A DNA stretch of 64,000 nt from Amycolatopsis echigonensis (GCF_014174495.1 NZ_JACJHR010000020.1:1-64000); one strand, 5' to 3'. Positions 44,798 to 54,558 are shown, counted from the stretch's first letter. Notes: generated from the letters alone by a model not told the origin. Translations and numbers: made by a program.

Positions 44798-46165
44798 TCA
44801 GCCCAGCAAAGCGTCCACGAACGCGCCCGGCTCGAACGGGGCCAGGTCGTCCGGCCCTTCGCCCAGCCCCACGAGCTTCACCGGCACTCCCAGCTCCTTC
44901 TGGACCTGGAACACGATCCCGCCCTTGGCGGTGCCGTCGAGTTTCGTCAGGACGATGCCCGTCACGTCGATGACCTCGGCGAACACCCGGGCCTGCGCGA
45001 GTCCGTTCTGTCCGGTCGTGGCGTCCAGCACGAGCAGCACCTCGTCCACCCGCGCCTGCTTTTCCACGACTCGCTTCACCTTGCCGAGTTCGTCCATCAG
45101 GCCGGTCTTCGTGTGCAGGCGGCCCGCGGTGTCGACCAGGACCGTGTCCACGCCTTCGCTGATGCCCTGCTTGACCGCGTCGAACGCGACCGCCGCCGGG
45201 TCCGCGCCTTCCTTGCCTCGCACGACTGACGCGCCCACTCGCTCGCCCCAGGTCTGCAGCTGGTCCGCGGCTGCGGCGCGGAAGGTGTCGGCCGCGCCGA
45301 GGACGACGGTTCCGCCCTGCGCGACGAGGACTCGCGCCAGTTTGCCGGTCGTCGTGGTCTTGCCGGTGCCGTTCACGCCCGCCACGAGCACGACCGCGGG
45401 CTGCTTCTTGCCGTCCACCTCGTGCGGCAGGGCTCGAACCGAGCGTTCGGCGTCCGTGGACAGCGACGCGGTCAGCACCTCGTGCAGCAGTTCGCGCGCT
45501 TCCGCCGACGTGCGCACCGCGCGCCGGTTCAGTTCGTCGCGCAGGCGGTCCACGATCTGGGTCGTCGTGGCGGCGCCGAGGTCCGCCATGAGCAGCGTGT
45601 CTTCGACGTCCTGCCAGGAATCCTCGTCCAGGTCACCGCCGCCGAGCAGGCCAAGGAGGCTCTGCCCGAACACCGAGCGGGACTTCGACAGCCGGCCGCG
45701 CAGCCGCTCAAGACGGCCAGCGGGGGACTCGATCTCCTCGATCGGCTCCACGGTCCCCGGCACGACTGCCTCCGGGGCCGCTTCTTCGACCGGCTCGGGG
45801 AGCTTGACGTCGCGCACCGTGCGCTGGTCGGAGTCGCGCGGGACCGCGGCGTCGTCGCCGACCGCGGGCTGGCCGTCGACTTCCGGCCGGTCCTCGACGG
45901 GATGTTCGACCACCGGCTCCGGCGCGGGCTCAGCAGCAGGCGAAGGTTCCGGCGAAGGCTCCGGCGGGGCCTCCGCGGTCTTCCCTCCGGGAGCCAGCGA
46001 GATACCGCCGCTCGCGGCGTACCCGCCGCCCTTCGGCTTCTCCTCGACCTCGCGCTGTTCGGCGATGCTGATTCGCCGCTTGCGCGCGATGAGCAGCCCG
46101 GACACCAGAACGGCGACCAGGACGACGACGGCGACGACAACGATCCAGAACCAGGTGCTCGACAC
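44798..46165 (-). CDS. ftsY: Signal recognition particle receptor FtsY
   Basis: A 455-residue SRP receptor. Unlike E. coli FtsY, it has an N-terminal transmembrane helix (about residues 4-25), then a long acidic Pro/Glu-rich linker, then the NG GTPase: GVNGTGKTTTTGKLA near 262, DTAGRLHTK and TKLDGTAKGG. This anchored form is typical of actinobacteria. It partners with Ffh encoded at 9995-11539. Confidence 0.96.
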   Translation of the reverse strand: MSSTWFWIVVVAVVVLVAVLVSGLLIARKRRISIAEQREVEEKPKGGGYAASGGISLAPGGKTAEAPPEPSPEPSPAAEPAPEPVVEHPVEDRPEVDGQPAVGDDAAVPRDSDQRTVRDVKLPEPVEEAAPEAVVPGTVEPIEEIESPAGRLERLRGRLSKSRSVFGQSLLGLLGGGDLDEDSWQDVEDTLLMADLGAATTTQIVDRLRDELNRRAVRTSAEARELLHEVLTASLSTDAERSVRALPHEVDGKKQPAVVLVAGVNGTGKTTTTGKLARVLVAQGGTVVLGAADTFRAAAADQLQTWGERVGASVVRGKEGADPAAVAFDAVKQGISEGVDTVLVDTAGRLHTKTGLMDELGKVKRVVEKQARVDEVLLVLDATTGQNGLAQARVFAEVIDVTGIVLTKLDGTAKGGIVFQVQKELGVPVKLVGLGEGPDDLAPFEPGAFVDALLG

Positions 46166-46287
46166 GCCACCATCCTGTCATCCGCGTACCCGGGCCACGG
46201 GACACCCCACCTCGAAGCCAACGAGTAACGCGAACGGTTCCGATTCGGCCAAGACTCCACGACGCGTCTTGCGCCACCCCTTCCGTG

Positions 46288-46300
46288 TTGACTAGACCAC
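46288..46300 (+). promoter_or_regulatory. DasR-type (dre-like) site before anmK
   Basis: TTGACTAGACCAC matches the GntR/HutC dre consensus TGGTCTAGACCA plus C at 11 of 13 positions and is 5 bases before the anmK ATG. DasR is the GlcNAc-responsive repressor of aminosugar genes in actinomycetes, which fits a cell-wall recycling kinase. Confidence 0.55.
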
Positions 46301-46305
46301 ATCGG

Positions 46306-47529
46306 ATGACCACCCCCGCCGGCCACTGTTTCCGCGTCCTCGGGCTGCTGTCGGGCACGTCCGTGGACGGGATCGACGTCGCGGTCGCCGAAATCCGCGT
46401 CGAGGACAACACCGAAGGGACCGTCGTCCTCACCCCGCTCGGCGAACTCGACGTGCCCTACCCCGCCGGCCTCCGCGCGGATCTCCTCGACGCCCTCCCG
46501 CCGCGGCCGAGCAGCGCACGGCAGCTGACCGTCCTCGACACCCGGGTCGGCCAGGCGTTCGCCGACGCGGCCGCGCGCGGGATCGCCGCGTACGGGCCGG
46601 TGGACGTGATCGCCTCGCTCGGCCAGACCGTCTACCACTGGGTCGAAAACGGCGTCGCGCTCGGCACGCTCCAGCTCGGGCAGCCGGCGTGGATCGCGGA
46701 GCGCACCGGAGTGCCGGTGATCGCCGACCTCCGCATCCGCGACATCACCGCGGGCGGCCAGGGCGCCCCGCTGGCGAGCACGCTCGACGCGATGTGGCTG
46801 CGCGGCCTCGCCGAGCAGACCGGACGTCCGGTGGCCGCGCTCAACCTCGGCGGCATCGCCAACATCACCGTGGTCACGCACTCCGACGAGGTGCTCGCGT
46901 ACGACACCGGCCCGGCCAACGCGCTGCTCGATCTCGCCGCCGCCCGCGTCAGCGACGGCGAGCTGTCCGCCGACGTCGACGGACGGCTCGCGCTCGCCGG
47001 TTCAGTCCGCGACGACCTGCTCGACCGGCTGCTCGCCGATCCCTATTTCGCCGCCGCTCCCCCGAAATCCACGGGCAAAGAGCACTTCCACGGCGGATAC
47101 CTGGACGCGGCCTTGTCCGGACTGCCGCCGTTGTCGCCGGAGGACCTGCTGGCCACGCTCACCGAACTGACCGCCGCGACGGTCGCCGCGGAATGCCGGC
47201 GGCACCGCGTCGCGACCGTCGTCGTGTCCGGCGGCGGCGTCGCGAACCCCGCCACGATGGCCGCGTTGGCCCGGCATCTTCCCGGCGGCGCGCTCCGCAC
47301 CAGCGACGACCTCGGCCTCCCCGGCTCCGGCAAAGAGGCCTATCTGACCGCGCTGCTCGGCTGGCTGAGCTGGTGCGGCGTCCCGGCGACGCTGCCGTCG
47401 GCCACCGGAGCGAGCGGTCCCCGCCTGCTCGGCGCGCTGACGCCGGGTGCGGCGCCCTTGAATCTCCCCGCCCCGCTGGGGGGCGCCGCGACCCGGCTCC
47501 GGGTCGCGCAATCCGGGCAACCACGGTAG
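46306..47529 (+). CDS. anmK: Anhydro-N-acetylmuramic acid kinase
   Basis: A 407-residue kinase that opens and phosphorylates 1,6-anhydroMurNAc to MurNAc-6-phosphate in peptidoglycan recycling. The N-terminal LGLLSGTSVDGIDVAVAEI and ALNLGGIANITVV are family signatures. The ATG at 46306 is used because upstream in-frame GTG and TTG codons lack a ribosome-binding site. A sodium/solute symporter gene follows after 9 bases. Confidence 0.93.
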   Translation: MTTPAGHCFRVLGLLSGTSVDGIDVAVAEIRVEDNTEGTVVLTPLGELDVPYPAGLRADLLDALPPRPSSARQLTVLDTRVGQAFADAAARGIAAYGPVDVIASLGQTVYHWVENGVALGTLQLGQPAWIAERTGVPVIADLRIRDITAGGQGAPLASTLDAMWLRGLAEQTGRPVAALNLGGIANITVVTHSDEVLAYDTGPANALLDLAAARVSDGELSADVDGRLALAGSVRDDLLDRLLADPYFAAAPPKSTGKEHFHGGYLDAALSGLPPLSPEDLLATLTELTAATVAAECRRHRVATVVVSGGGVANPATMAALARHLPGGALRTSDDLGLPGSGKEAYLTALLGWLSWCGVPATLPSATGASGPRLLGALTPGAAPLNLPAPLGGAATRLRVAQSGQPR

Positions 47530-47538
47530 GAGAACCCC

Positions 47539-49104
47539 ATGAATCCAGTCGATCTGGTGATCGTCATCGTGTACCTCGCGGCGATGCCGGTCATCGGCGT
47601 GCTGGTCGGACGCAGACAGAAGTCCGCGAACGACTACTTCGTCGGCGAGCGCAGCATGCCGTGGTGGGCGGTGACGCTCTCGGTGGTGGCCACCGAGACG
47701 TCCACGCTCACCGTGATCTCCACGCCCGGGCTCGTGTTCGGCAGCGCCTTCCTGTTCCTGGAGGTCGCGTTCGGCTACATCGTCGGCCGGGTGATCGCCG
47801 CGTTCGTGCTGCTGCCGCGCTATTTCCGCGGCAATTACGTGAGCGCGTACGAATTCCTCGGCCGCCGCTTCGGCCGCGGGCTGCAAGGTACCGCGTCGGT
47901 CACCTTCGTGGTGACGCGGCTGCTCGCCGAGGGGCTGCGGCTGTTCGCCGGGGCGATCCCGATCAAGGCGATCCTCGGCCACTACGGCATCCACACCGAG
48001 TACTGGCACATCGTCGTGCTGCTGACCGCGCTCACCGTGGTCTACGCGTTCGTCGGCGGCATCAAGTCGGTGATCTGGGTGGACGTCATCCAGTGGTCGC
48101 TCTACATCCTCGGCGCGATCGGCGCGGTGATCTTCCTGTCCACGAAGCTGCCGTCCGGCTGGACGCAGATCGCTTCGAGCCAGGGCCGGTTCCAGCTCAC
48201 CGACTTCACGGCGAACCTGCTCACCAACCCGTACGCGTTCCTCTGCGCCGTGGTCGGCGGCGCGTTCCTGTCGATGGCTTCGCACGGCGCGGACCAGCTG
48301 ATCGTCGGCCGGCTGCTGTCCTGCCGGAATCTGCGGGACGGCCAGCGCGCGCTGATCGGCTCGTCCATCGTCGTGTTCATTCAGTTCGCGCTGTTCCTGC
48401 TCGTCGGCGCGATGCTGTGGGTCTACGCCGGCGGCAAGACCGGCGCGACAGCCACCGCGGTCGCGGCCGGGAAGATGTCCGGCGACGACGTGTTCTCCAA
48501 TTTCATCGTCAACGACCTCCCGGTCGGGCTGGCCGGGCTGCTGATCGCCGGCATCCTCGCTTCGACCATGGGCGCGCTCGCCTCGGCGCTCAACGCGCTG
48601 TCCACCTCCACCATCGCCGACCTCTACCAGCGGTTCACGCACAAGTCGATCGAGGACGCCAAGCTGCTCCGGCATGGTCGCATGTGGACACTCATCTGGG
48701 CGGCGGTGTTCGCGGTGTTCGCGTCGATGTTCACCAACTCGAAGGACCCGGTGATCCAGCAGGGCCTCGGGATCGTCGGCTACACCTACGGTGCCTTGCT
48801 CGGCTCGTTCTTCCTCGGCCTGCTCGTGCGCAAGGCCCGCCAGTCCGACGCGGTGATCGCGTTCGCCTGTTCGGTGGTCGGGATGGCGTTCCTGATCCTC
48901 TTCGTGAAATTCGACAAGGCGACGACCGACGTGCACATCCGGTTCGGCGCGGCGACGAAGACACTCGTGCCGCTGGCGACGTACTGGTACACCTTCGCCG
49001 GCGTACTGATCACGCTGATCGTGGGCGGCCTGCTGTCGCTGCGCCGGCGCGGCGTCGACCCGAACGTCGAGCAGGTCGAGGAACCCGCGGAAACCACCGC
49101 GTAG
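47539..49104 (+). CDS. Sodium/solute symporter (SSS family)
   Basis: A 521-residue protein with about 13 transmembrane helices, beginning NPVDLVIVIVYLAAMPVIGV and containing the SSS stretch SVVATETSTLTVISTPGLVF. A TAGGAG site precedes the ATG. It lies in an operon with anmK, so its substrate is probably a cell-wall amino sugar such as anhydroMurNAc or MurNAc; this is inferred from context only. A long palindrome ends the transcript. Confidence 0.87.
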   Translation: MNPVDLVIVIVYLAAMPVIGVLVGRRQKSANDYFVGERSMPWWAVTLSVVATETSTLTVISTPGLVFGSAFLFLEVAFGYIVGRVIAAFVLLPRYFRGNYVSAYEFLGRRFGRGLQGTASVTFVVTRLLAEGLRLFAGAIPIKAILGHYGIHTEYWHIVVLLTALTVVYAFVGGIKSVIWVDVIQWSLYILGAIGAVIFLSTKLPSGWTQIASSQGRFQLTDFTANLLTNPYAFLCAVVGGAFLSMASHGADQLIVGRLLSCRNLRDGQRALIGSSIVVFIQFALFLLVGAMLWVYAGGKTGATATAVAAGKMSGDDVFSNFIVNDLPVGLAGLLIAGILASTMGALASALNALSTSTIADLYQRFTHKSIEDAKLLRHGRMWTLIWAAVFAVFASMFTNSKDPVIQQGLGIVGYTYGALLGSFFLGLLVRKARQSDAVIAFACSVVGMAFLILFVKFDKATTDVHIRFGAATKTLVPLATYWYTFAGVLITLIVGGLLSLRRRGVDPNVEQVEEPAETTA

Positions 49105-49116
49105 CAAGGTCTTTTC

Positions 49117-49148
49117 TCTCGCCGGGTTCCCGCGGGAACCCGGCGAGA
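49117..49148. terminator. Perfect 32-bp palindromic terminator
   Basis: TCTCGCCGGGTTCCCG is followed immediately by its exact reverse complement. It sits between the convergent symporter and lipoprotein genes and probably terminates both. Confidence 0.8.
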
Positions 49149-49155
49149 ACGCGGG

Positions 49156-49656
49156 TTACGGCTGCGTGTAGAAGACCCGTCCGTCCTTGTCGCAGCCGAC
49201 CCGGCCGCTGCCCTGCGCGCCGGTGTCGGCCATGCACCGCCAGCCGCTCACCATCAGCACGTGCGCGGTGCCCTCGGCCTTCTTCGGCGCGTCCTGGAAA
49301 TACTCGGTGATCACGTCGATCGCCTCGGTGCAGCCAGGACGGCCCGCCTTGGTTTCGGTCGCGACCACGCCGACCTTGCCGTTGGGCGCGTCGACCGGGC
49401 CGCAGTCGACCGGCGGGCCAGCCGTCGCGCCGGTGTCCGCGCCGCTGCCCTGGGATGTGCTCGGGCCGGGTGTCTTGCTCGCTGGCGCCGACTCAGTGCC
49501 GTACGCCGGGCTCTCCGGCGCGGAGGTGACGGTCGGCGCGGCCAACGCCGCCGACTGGGCTGCCGGGTCGCTGCTACCGCCGCCGCAGGCCGCGGCGAGA
49601 CCGCCGAAAGCGAGCATCGACGCCGTGACAACGGCTTTGGTCACCATCGTGCGCAT
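49156..49656 (-). CDS. Lipoprotein, copy 2 of a tandem pair
   Basis: A 166-residue lipoprotein with lipobox LAAAC, a disordered Ser/Pro/Thr linker, and a C-terminal domain with VDCGPVDAPNGKVGVVA, CTEAIDVITEYFQDAP, KAEGTAHVLMVSGWRC. The same domain with conserved Cys positions occurs in the neighbouring gene at 49816-50355, so the two arose by duplication. No function is recognised. Confidence 0.82.
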   Translation of the reverse strand: MRTMVTKAVVTASMLAFGGLAAACGGGSSDPAAQSAALAAPTVTSAPESPAYGTESAPASKTPGPSTSQGSGADTGATAGPPVDCGPVDAPNGKVGVVATETKAGRPGCTEAIDVITEYFQDAPKKAEGTAHVLMVSGWRCMADTGAQGSGRVGCDKDGRVFYTQP

Positions 49657-49754
49657 GAAGGCTTTCCTCCCCGGGGTTGCGGCCGCCGATCAGCGGAAAT
49701 CACCCTAGGCGGCCCGCGCCGGGTCGGCAGCGTGGCGGAGGAAACCCGGCGAGC

Positions 49755-49781
49755 GGCCTGGTTTCCCGAGAGGAAGCCGGG
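49755..49781. terminator. Possible hairpin after lipoprotein copy 1
   Basis: GCCTGGTTTCC and GGAAGCCGGGC pair over 11 positions, two of them G-U on the plus strand, so as a minus-strand transcript the stem has two mismatches. It lies 35 bases past the stop at 49816. Confidence 0.35.
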
Positions 49782-49815
49782 CCGTCACCGCACGGGAGTG
49801 GCAGAAGGACCGCGC

Positions 49816-50355
49816 TCACACCGCCTTGCCGTGGAACGAAAGCCCCTTGCTGCCGCAGAAGATCTGCTTGGTGCCGCCGTTTCCGCCGTCGTATCCGCAG
49901 TTCCAGCCGTCGACGTCGAGGAAATGCCCGGTGCCCTCGGCTTTGGTCGGCGCCTGGGCCAGGTAGTCGGACATCACGTTGATCGCCTCGGTGCACCCGA
50001 CGGTGCCGGCCGGCATCGCCTCGGTCACCACGTCGACCTTGCCGTCGGGGCCGTCGATCGGTCCGCAGTCGGCTCCGTTGCCGAGTTTGCCCTTGCCCGG
50101 CAACCGGTCGCTGGGCTGTTGCTGGGCCGACGTCGGGTGTGGCTTGGGCTTGCTCGGGTGCGTCGGAGCCTGCGCCGGGGTGGGCGTCGCGGAAGAACTC
50201 GGCGCGGCCACCGACGACGCGGTCGGCGCGGCCGAGAGCGAACTCTGCACTGCCGCGGCCTGCCCGGCCTGGGAGCCGTCGTTGCACGCGGCGACCGCGA
50301 GCGCCACGCCGAGCATCGAACCGGAAATCAGGGTGCGGGCCACCATGCTGCGCAT
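49816..50355 (-). CDS. Lipoprotein, copy 1 of a tandem pair
   Basis: A 179-residue lipoprotein: MRSMVARTLISGSMLGVALA then lipobox AVAAC, a Pro/Ser/Thr-rich spacer, and a C-terminal domain (ADCGPIDGPDGKVDVVTE, CTEAINVMSDYLAQAP, KAEGTGHFLDVDGWNC) homologous to the next gene. Three to four conserved Cys residues suggest disulfides. It lies 124 bases downstream of smc, beyond a hairpin. Confidence 0.82.
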   Translation of the reverse strand: MRSMVARTLISGSMLGVALAVAACNDGSQAGQAAAVQSSLSAAPTASSVAAPSSSATPTPAQAPTHPSKPKPHPTSAQQQPSDRLPGKGKLGNGADCGPIDGPDGKVDVVTEAMPAGTVGCTEAINVMSDYLAQAPTKAEGTGHFLDVDGWNCGYDGGNGGTKQIFCGSKGLSFHGKAV

Positions 50356-50438
50356 TGTCGAATCCCCTCCAGGATGTGTTTCTCGTGAACACCCCTGAAG
50401 ACGCGCGGGCTCCGCGGCAGTTGGCCGATCGGACGAGG

Positions 50439-50456
50439 CCTGCCCGTTCGGGCAGG
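50439..50456 (-). terminator. Hairpin terminator after smc
   Basis: CCTGCCCG-TT-CGGGCAGG, an 8-bp stem capped by a GUUC-like turn, lies 24 bases past the smc stop. Confidence 0.65.
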
Positions 50457-50479
50457 ATCTCCGGAACGGCGCAACCCGC

Positions 50480-53400
50480 TCAGGAAGCCGGTACCGGTTC
50501 CTCTTCCGCGGTGCGCAGCCGCTGGGAGATCACCTTGGTGATGCCGTCGCCCTGCATGCTCACGCCGTACAGCGCGTCGGCGATCTCCATCGTCGGCTTC
50601 TGGTGCGTGATGATGATCAGCTGCGACGAATCGCGCAGCTGCTCCAGCAGGCCGATCAGCCGGCGCATGTTGGTGTCGTCCAGCGCCGCCTCGACCTCGT
50701 CCATCACGTAGAAGGGCGAAGGGCGGGCGCGGAAGATCGCCACCAGCATGCCGACCGCCACCAGCGACTTCTCGCCGCCGGACAGCAGCGACAGCCGCTT
50801 GACCTTCTTGCCCGGCGGGCGCGCCTCGACGTCCACGCCGGTGGCGAGCAGGTCGTTCGGCTCGGTGAGCACCATCCGGCCCTCGCCGCCGGGGAACAGC
50901 ACGCTGAACACGGTCTCGAACTCGCGCGCCACGTCGGCGTAGGCCGAGGCGAAGACCTCGAGGATCTTCTCGTCGACCTGCTTGATGACGGCCTCGAGGT
51001 CCTTGCGGGTGTCCTTGAGGTCTTCCAGCTGGGTGGAGAGGAACTTGTACCGCTCCTCCAGCGCCGCGAATTCCTCCAGCGCCAGCGGGTTCACCTTGCC
51101 CAGGAGGGCCAGGTCCTTCTCCGCGCGCTTGGCGCGGCGGGCCTGGGTTTCGCGGTCGTACGGCATCGGCGGCGGCGGGGTGACGTCCTCGCCGCGCTCC
51201 TTGGCCGCCTCGTACTCGGCCATCTCGCCCGCGCTCGGCGGCACCGGCACGTTCGGGCCATACTCCTCGACCAGGTCCGTCAGCCCGATGCCGAAGTCCT
51301 CGGCGATCTTGGCTTCCAGCGTTTCCAGCCGCAGCTTCTGCTCGGCGCGCAGCACCTCGTCGCGGTGCACGGCGTCGGTCAGCTTCTCCAGCTCGCCGGA
51401 CAGCTCGCGCACCTTCGCGCGCACCGCGGTGAGCGCGGTTTCGCGGGATTGGCGCTGCGCCTGGGCTTCGTCGCGCTCGGCGGCGGCGCGCTGCACGGAC
51501 ACCTCGATCCGCTCCAGCGCGAACTCGCCGGCGTTGACGACCGCGTTCGCGATTTCCGCGCCACGCTCCCGCGCTTCCCGCGCCTTGGCCGCGCGCTCGC
51601 GCGCCTGCTGCTCGGCGTATGCCGCACGGCGCAACGATTCCGCTCGTCCGGCGATGCTGCGCGCGCGTTCCTCGGCGGTGCGCTGCGCGAGCCGCGCTTC
51701 GACTTCTTCCTGCCGTACCACGGCAAGCTGCTCGGCGGCCTCGTCGCGCTCGGCGGTGTCCGGGTCGTCCTCGACCGGCTGTTCGGCGACCGCGGCGAGG
51801 CGTTCTTCCAGCTCCGCCAACTGTTCCAGCGCCTGCTCGCGGCTCTGCTCGACCTTCGCGCGCTGCTGGGTCAGCCGTTCGACCTCGGCCTGCGCGGAGC
51901 GCGCCGCCTGCTCCAACCGGTTGAGCCGCTCGGACGAACGCGCCTTGCGCACCTTGGCTTCGCCGAGCGCGTCCTTGGCCTGCCCGACCTCTTCGCGCCG
52001 GGCCTGCTGCTCGGCACGGGCGCCTTCCAGCTCGGCGGAGTACTGCTCCAGCGCGCGTTCGGCCGCACGCAAGCGTTCCTGCGCCTCGTCGACCGCCGCC
52101 TGGACCTCGATCACGCTCTCGCGGGCAGCGGAACCGCCGGCGATCCAGTCGGCTCCGAAAACATCGCCCTCGGCGGTGACCGCGCGCACCTCCGGATGCT
52201 GGGCCACGAGCTGACGCGCGGCGTCCAGGTCCGGCACCAGCGCGAGCCGGTCCAGCGCCTTCTCGACCGCGGGCCGCAGCTGCTCCGGCGCGCTGACGAC
52301 CTCGCGGGCCCAGCGCGCGCCCTCGGGCAGCGCCGGCCACGAGCTGGTGTCCACAGTGGACCTGGCACCGGCCGGCACGATCCCGGCGCGGCCGGAATCG
52401 GTCTCCTTCAAGTACTTCAGCGCGGACAGCGCGTTCTCGCCGCCGGACACCGCGACCGCGTCGGCCACCGGCCCGAGCGCGGCGGCCAGCGCGACCTCGT
52501 GCCCCGGCTGCACGGTGAGCAACGCGGCGACCGAACCGAGCAGGCCCGGCAATTCCGCGGACGCGCCGAGCAGCGCGCCCGCGCCGTCCTTGCGCTTGAG
52601 GCCCATCGACAGCGCCTCAACCCGGGCCCGCTCCGACGCGATCTCCCGCTCGGAACCGCGCTCGGCCTTCACCAGCTCCTCGACGCGGGCCTTGGCGGCG
52701 TTGTTCGCCTCGACCGCACGGTCGTGGCGCTGCTGCAGCTCAGCGTCGTCGGAGTCTTCCGTGCCGCCGGCGGCTTTGGCTTCTTCCAGCTCCTCGACCG
52801 CGATTTCCGCGCGCTCGGCCGCTTCCTGCAGCCCGACGGTGAGCCGGTCGACTTCTTCCGCGGTCGCGCCGTTCTTGCTGCGCAACGCTTCGACCTGGCC
52901 GGTCAGCTTCGCCATGCCTTCCCGACGGTCGGCGATCGCCCGGACCGCGGCCCAGTGCGCGCGCTCCGCGGCCTGCACCCGCTGTTCGAGATCTTCCCGG
53001 CGCAGCACGGTTTCCGCGAGAAGTTCGCGGGCCTCCATGACGGCTTCGGTCAGTTCCTGCTCGCGCTCCGCGGCCTGTTCGGCCTCGGCGAGCAGTTCCT
53101 CCGGGTCGCGGCCGCCGGTGGGCGCGGAAACGTCCGAAGAAAGGTGCCGCTGCCGTTCCACGGCCAGCCGCACGGTGCCGCGCAGCCGTTCGGTGAGCGC
53201 GGACAGCTTGTACCAAGTCTCCTGCGCGGTCTGCAGCCGCGGCGCGTCCTCGGCGAGCGAGGCCTCCAGCTCGGCCTCTTCGGCGGACACGATTTCCAGC
53301 GCCTGCTCGACCTCGGCGCGGCGCTGGCGAGCGGTGCGCTCGTCCGCCTCGTCGCGGGCGATGGACTCGCGCTGGGTGACCAGGTCGTCGGCCAGCAGCC

Positions 53401-54082
53401 GGAGCCGGGCGTCGCGCAGGTCGGACTGCACCGACTGGGCCTTGCGGGCGATCTCGGCCTGTTTGCCCAGCGGTTTGAGCTGCCGGCGCAGTTCCGTGGT
53501 GAGGTCGGTGAGCCGGTCGAGGTTGCCCTGCATGTTGTTGAGCTTGCGCAGGGTCTGCTCTTTGCGCTTGCGGTGCTTGAGGACGCCCGCGGCCTCCTCG
53601 ATGAACGCGCGCCGCTCCTCGGGCTTCGACTCCAGGATCGCCGACAGCTGCCCCTGCCCGACGATGACGTGCATCTCCCGGCCGATGCCGGAGTCCGACA
53701 GCAGTTCCTGGACGTCCATCAGCCGGCAGCGGTCGCCGTTGATCTCGTACTCGCTCGCGCCGTCGCGGAACATCCGGCGGGTGATGGACACCTCGGCGTA
53801 CTCGATCGGCAGCGCGCCGTCGGCGTTGTCGATGGTGAGCGTGACCTCGGCGCGGCCGAGCGGGGCGCGGCCCGCGGTGCCGGCGAAGATGACGTCTTCC
53901 ATCTTGCCGCCGCGCAGGTCCTTCGCGCCCTGGGTGCCCATGACCCAGCGCAGCGCGTCGAGGACGTTCGACTTTCCGGAGCCGTTCGGGCCGACCACGC
54001 AGGTGATGCCGGGTTCGAAGCGCAGCGTGGTCGCCGAGGCGAAGGACTTGAAGCCCTTGAGCGTCAGGCTTTTCAGGTGCAC
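50480..54082 (-). CDS. smc: Chromosome segregation protein SMC
   Basis: A 1200-residue condensin ATPase from a GTG at 54082 (VHLKSLTLKGFKSFA, the family's usual N-terminus). Walker A is GPNGSGKSN at 31-39, coiled coils flank a hinge in the middle third (around 500-660), and the C-terminus has LSLLSGGEKSLVAVGML and FYVMDEVEAALDD. It organises and segregates the chromosome. The acylphosphatase gene upstream and ftsY downstream are the usual actinobacterial neighbours. Confidence 0.96.
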   Translation of the reverse strand: MHLKSLTLKGFKSFASATTLRFEPGITCVVGPNGSGKSNVLDALRWVMGTQGAKDLRGGKMEDVIFAGTAGRAPLGRAEVTLTIDNADGALPIEYAEVSITRRMFRDGASEYEINGDRCRLMDVQELLSDSGIGREMHVIVGQGQLSAILESKPEERRAFIEEAAGVLKHRKRKEQTLRKLNNMQGNLDRLTDLTTELRRQLKPLGKQAEIARKAQSVQSDLRDARLRLLADDLVTQRESIARDEADERTARQRRAEVEQALEIVSAEEAELEASLAEDAPRLQTAQETWYKLSALTERLRGTVRLAVERQRHLSSDVSAPTGGRDPEELLAEAEQAAEREQELTEAVMEARELLAETVLRREDLEQRVQAAERAHWAAVRAIADRREGMAKLTGQVEALRSKNGATAEEVDRLTVGLQEAAERAEIAVEELEEAKAAGGTEDSDDAELQQRHDRAVEANNAAKARVEELVKAERGSEREIASERARVEALSMGLKRKDGAGALLGASAELPGLLGSVAALLTVQPGHEVALAAALGPVADAVAVSGGENALSALKYLKETDSGRAGIVPAGARSTVDTSSWPALPEGARWAREVVSAPEQLRPAVEKALDRLALVPDLDAARQLVAQHPEVRAVTAEGDVFGADWIAGGSAARESVIEVQAAVDEAQERLRAAERALEQYSAELEGARAEQQARREEVGQAKDALGEAKVRKARSSERLNRLEQAARSAQAEVERLTQQRAKVEQSREQALEQLAELEERLAAVAEQPVEDDPDTAERDEAAEQLAVVRQEEVEARLAQRTAEERARSIAGRAESLRRAAYAEQQARERAAKAREARERGAEIANAVVNAGEFALERIEVSVQRAAAERDEAQAQRQSRETALTAVRAKVRELSGELEKLTDAVHRDEVLRAEQKLRLETLEAKIAEDFGIGLTDLVEEYGPNVPVPPSAGEMAEYEAAKERGEDVTPPPPMPYDRETQARRAKRAEKDLALLGKVNPLALEEFAALEERYKFLSTQLEDLKDTRKDLEAVIKQVDEKILEVFASAYADVAREFETVFSVLFPGGEGRMVLTEPNDLLATGVDVEARPPGKKVKRLSLLSGGEKSLVAVGMLVAIFRARPSPFYVMDEVEAALDDTNMRRLIGLLEQLRDSSQLIIITHQKPTMEIADALYGVSMQGDGITKVISQRLRTAEEEPVPAS

Positions 54083-54261
54083 GTGCTGCCGACCCCTCTT
54101 GGCCACGGGTACTGGATGGCTACCGGTTCCCCCGGTTCGGGACAGGCTACCCGGGGGTTCCGGAGCACCGTGGGAGGCCGGGCCGCCCGGGCGCGCCTAG
54201 CACAGGATCGGCCGCCCCGGCAACCCCAGACACCCCATCAGCCGCAGCCGCCACACCGGCC

Positions 54262-54558
54262 TCAGCGTTCGGCGAATCCGTCCAGCCCGCCCTTGGCGGC
54301 GCTCCAGCGTTCAACGACCTGATCCACTCGTCCGGGTGAGGTTCCGGAGCGCAGCGCGGCCAGCAACTGCGCACAGTGGTCACGGCTACCCTCCGCGACG
54401 ACTTCAACACGGCCGTCCGGGAGATTCCTGGCGAATCCGGTCAAGCCGAGTTCCAGTGCCCGGCTCCGGGTCCACCAGCGAAAACCGACTCCTTGCACCT
54501 GCCCGTGCACCCAGGCGGCCAGCCGGACGGGCGATTCCTGCTCGTTCACCGGTCCCAT
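54262..54558 (-). CDS. acyP: Acylphosphatase
   Basis: A 98-residue acylphosphatase with the active-site arginine loop in [15 protein letters not shown] and the conserved Asn in [17 protein letters not shown]. It hydrolyses acyl phosphates. It precedes smc, as in many actinobacteria. A GTG 9 bases inside the gene is an alternative start. Confidence 0.92.
   Translation of the reverse strand: MGPVNEQESPVRLAAWVHGQVQGVGFRWWTRSRALELGLTGFARNLPDGRVEVVAEGSRDHCAQLLAALRSGTSPGRVDQVVERWSAAKGGLDGFAER

Noticed and set aside
54107-54261. Coding extension between acylphosphatase and smc
   Set aside because: The frame is Ala/Gly-rich without start signal and the acylphosphatase domain is complete at its stop.
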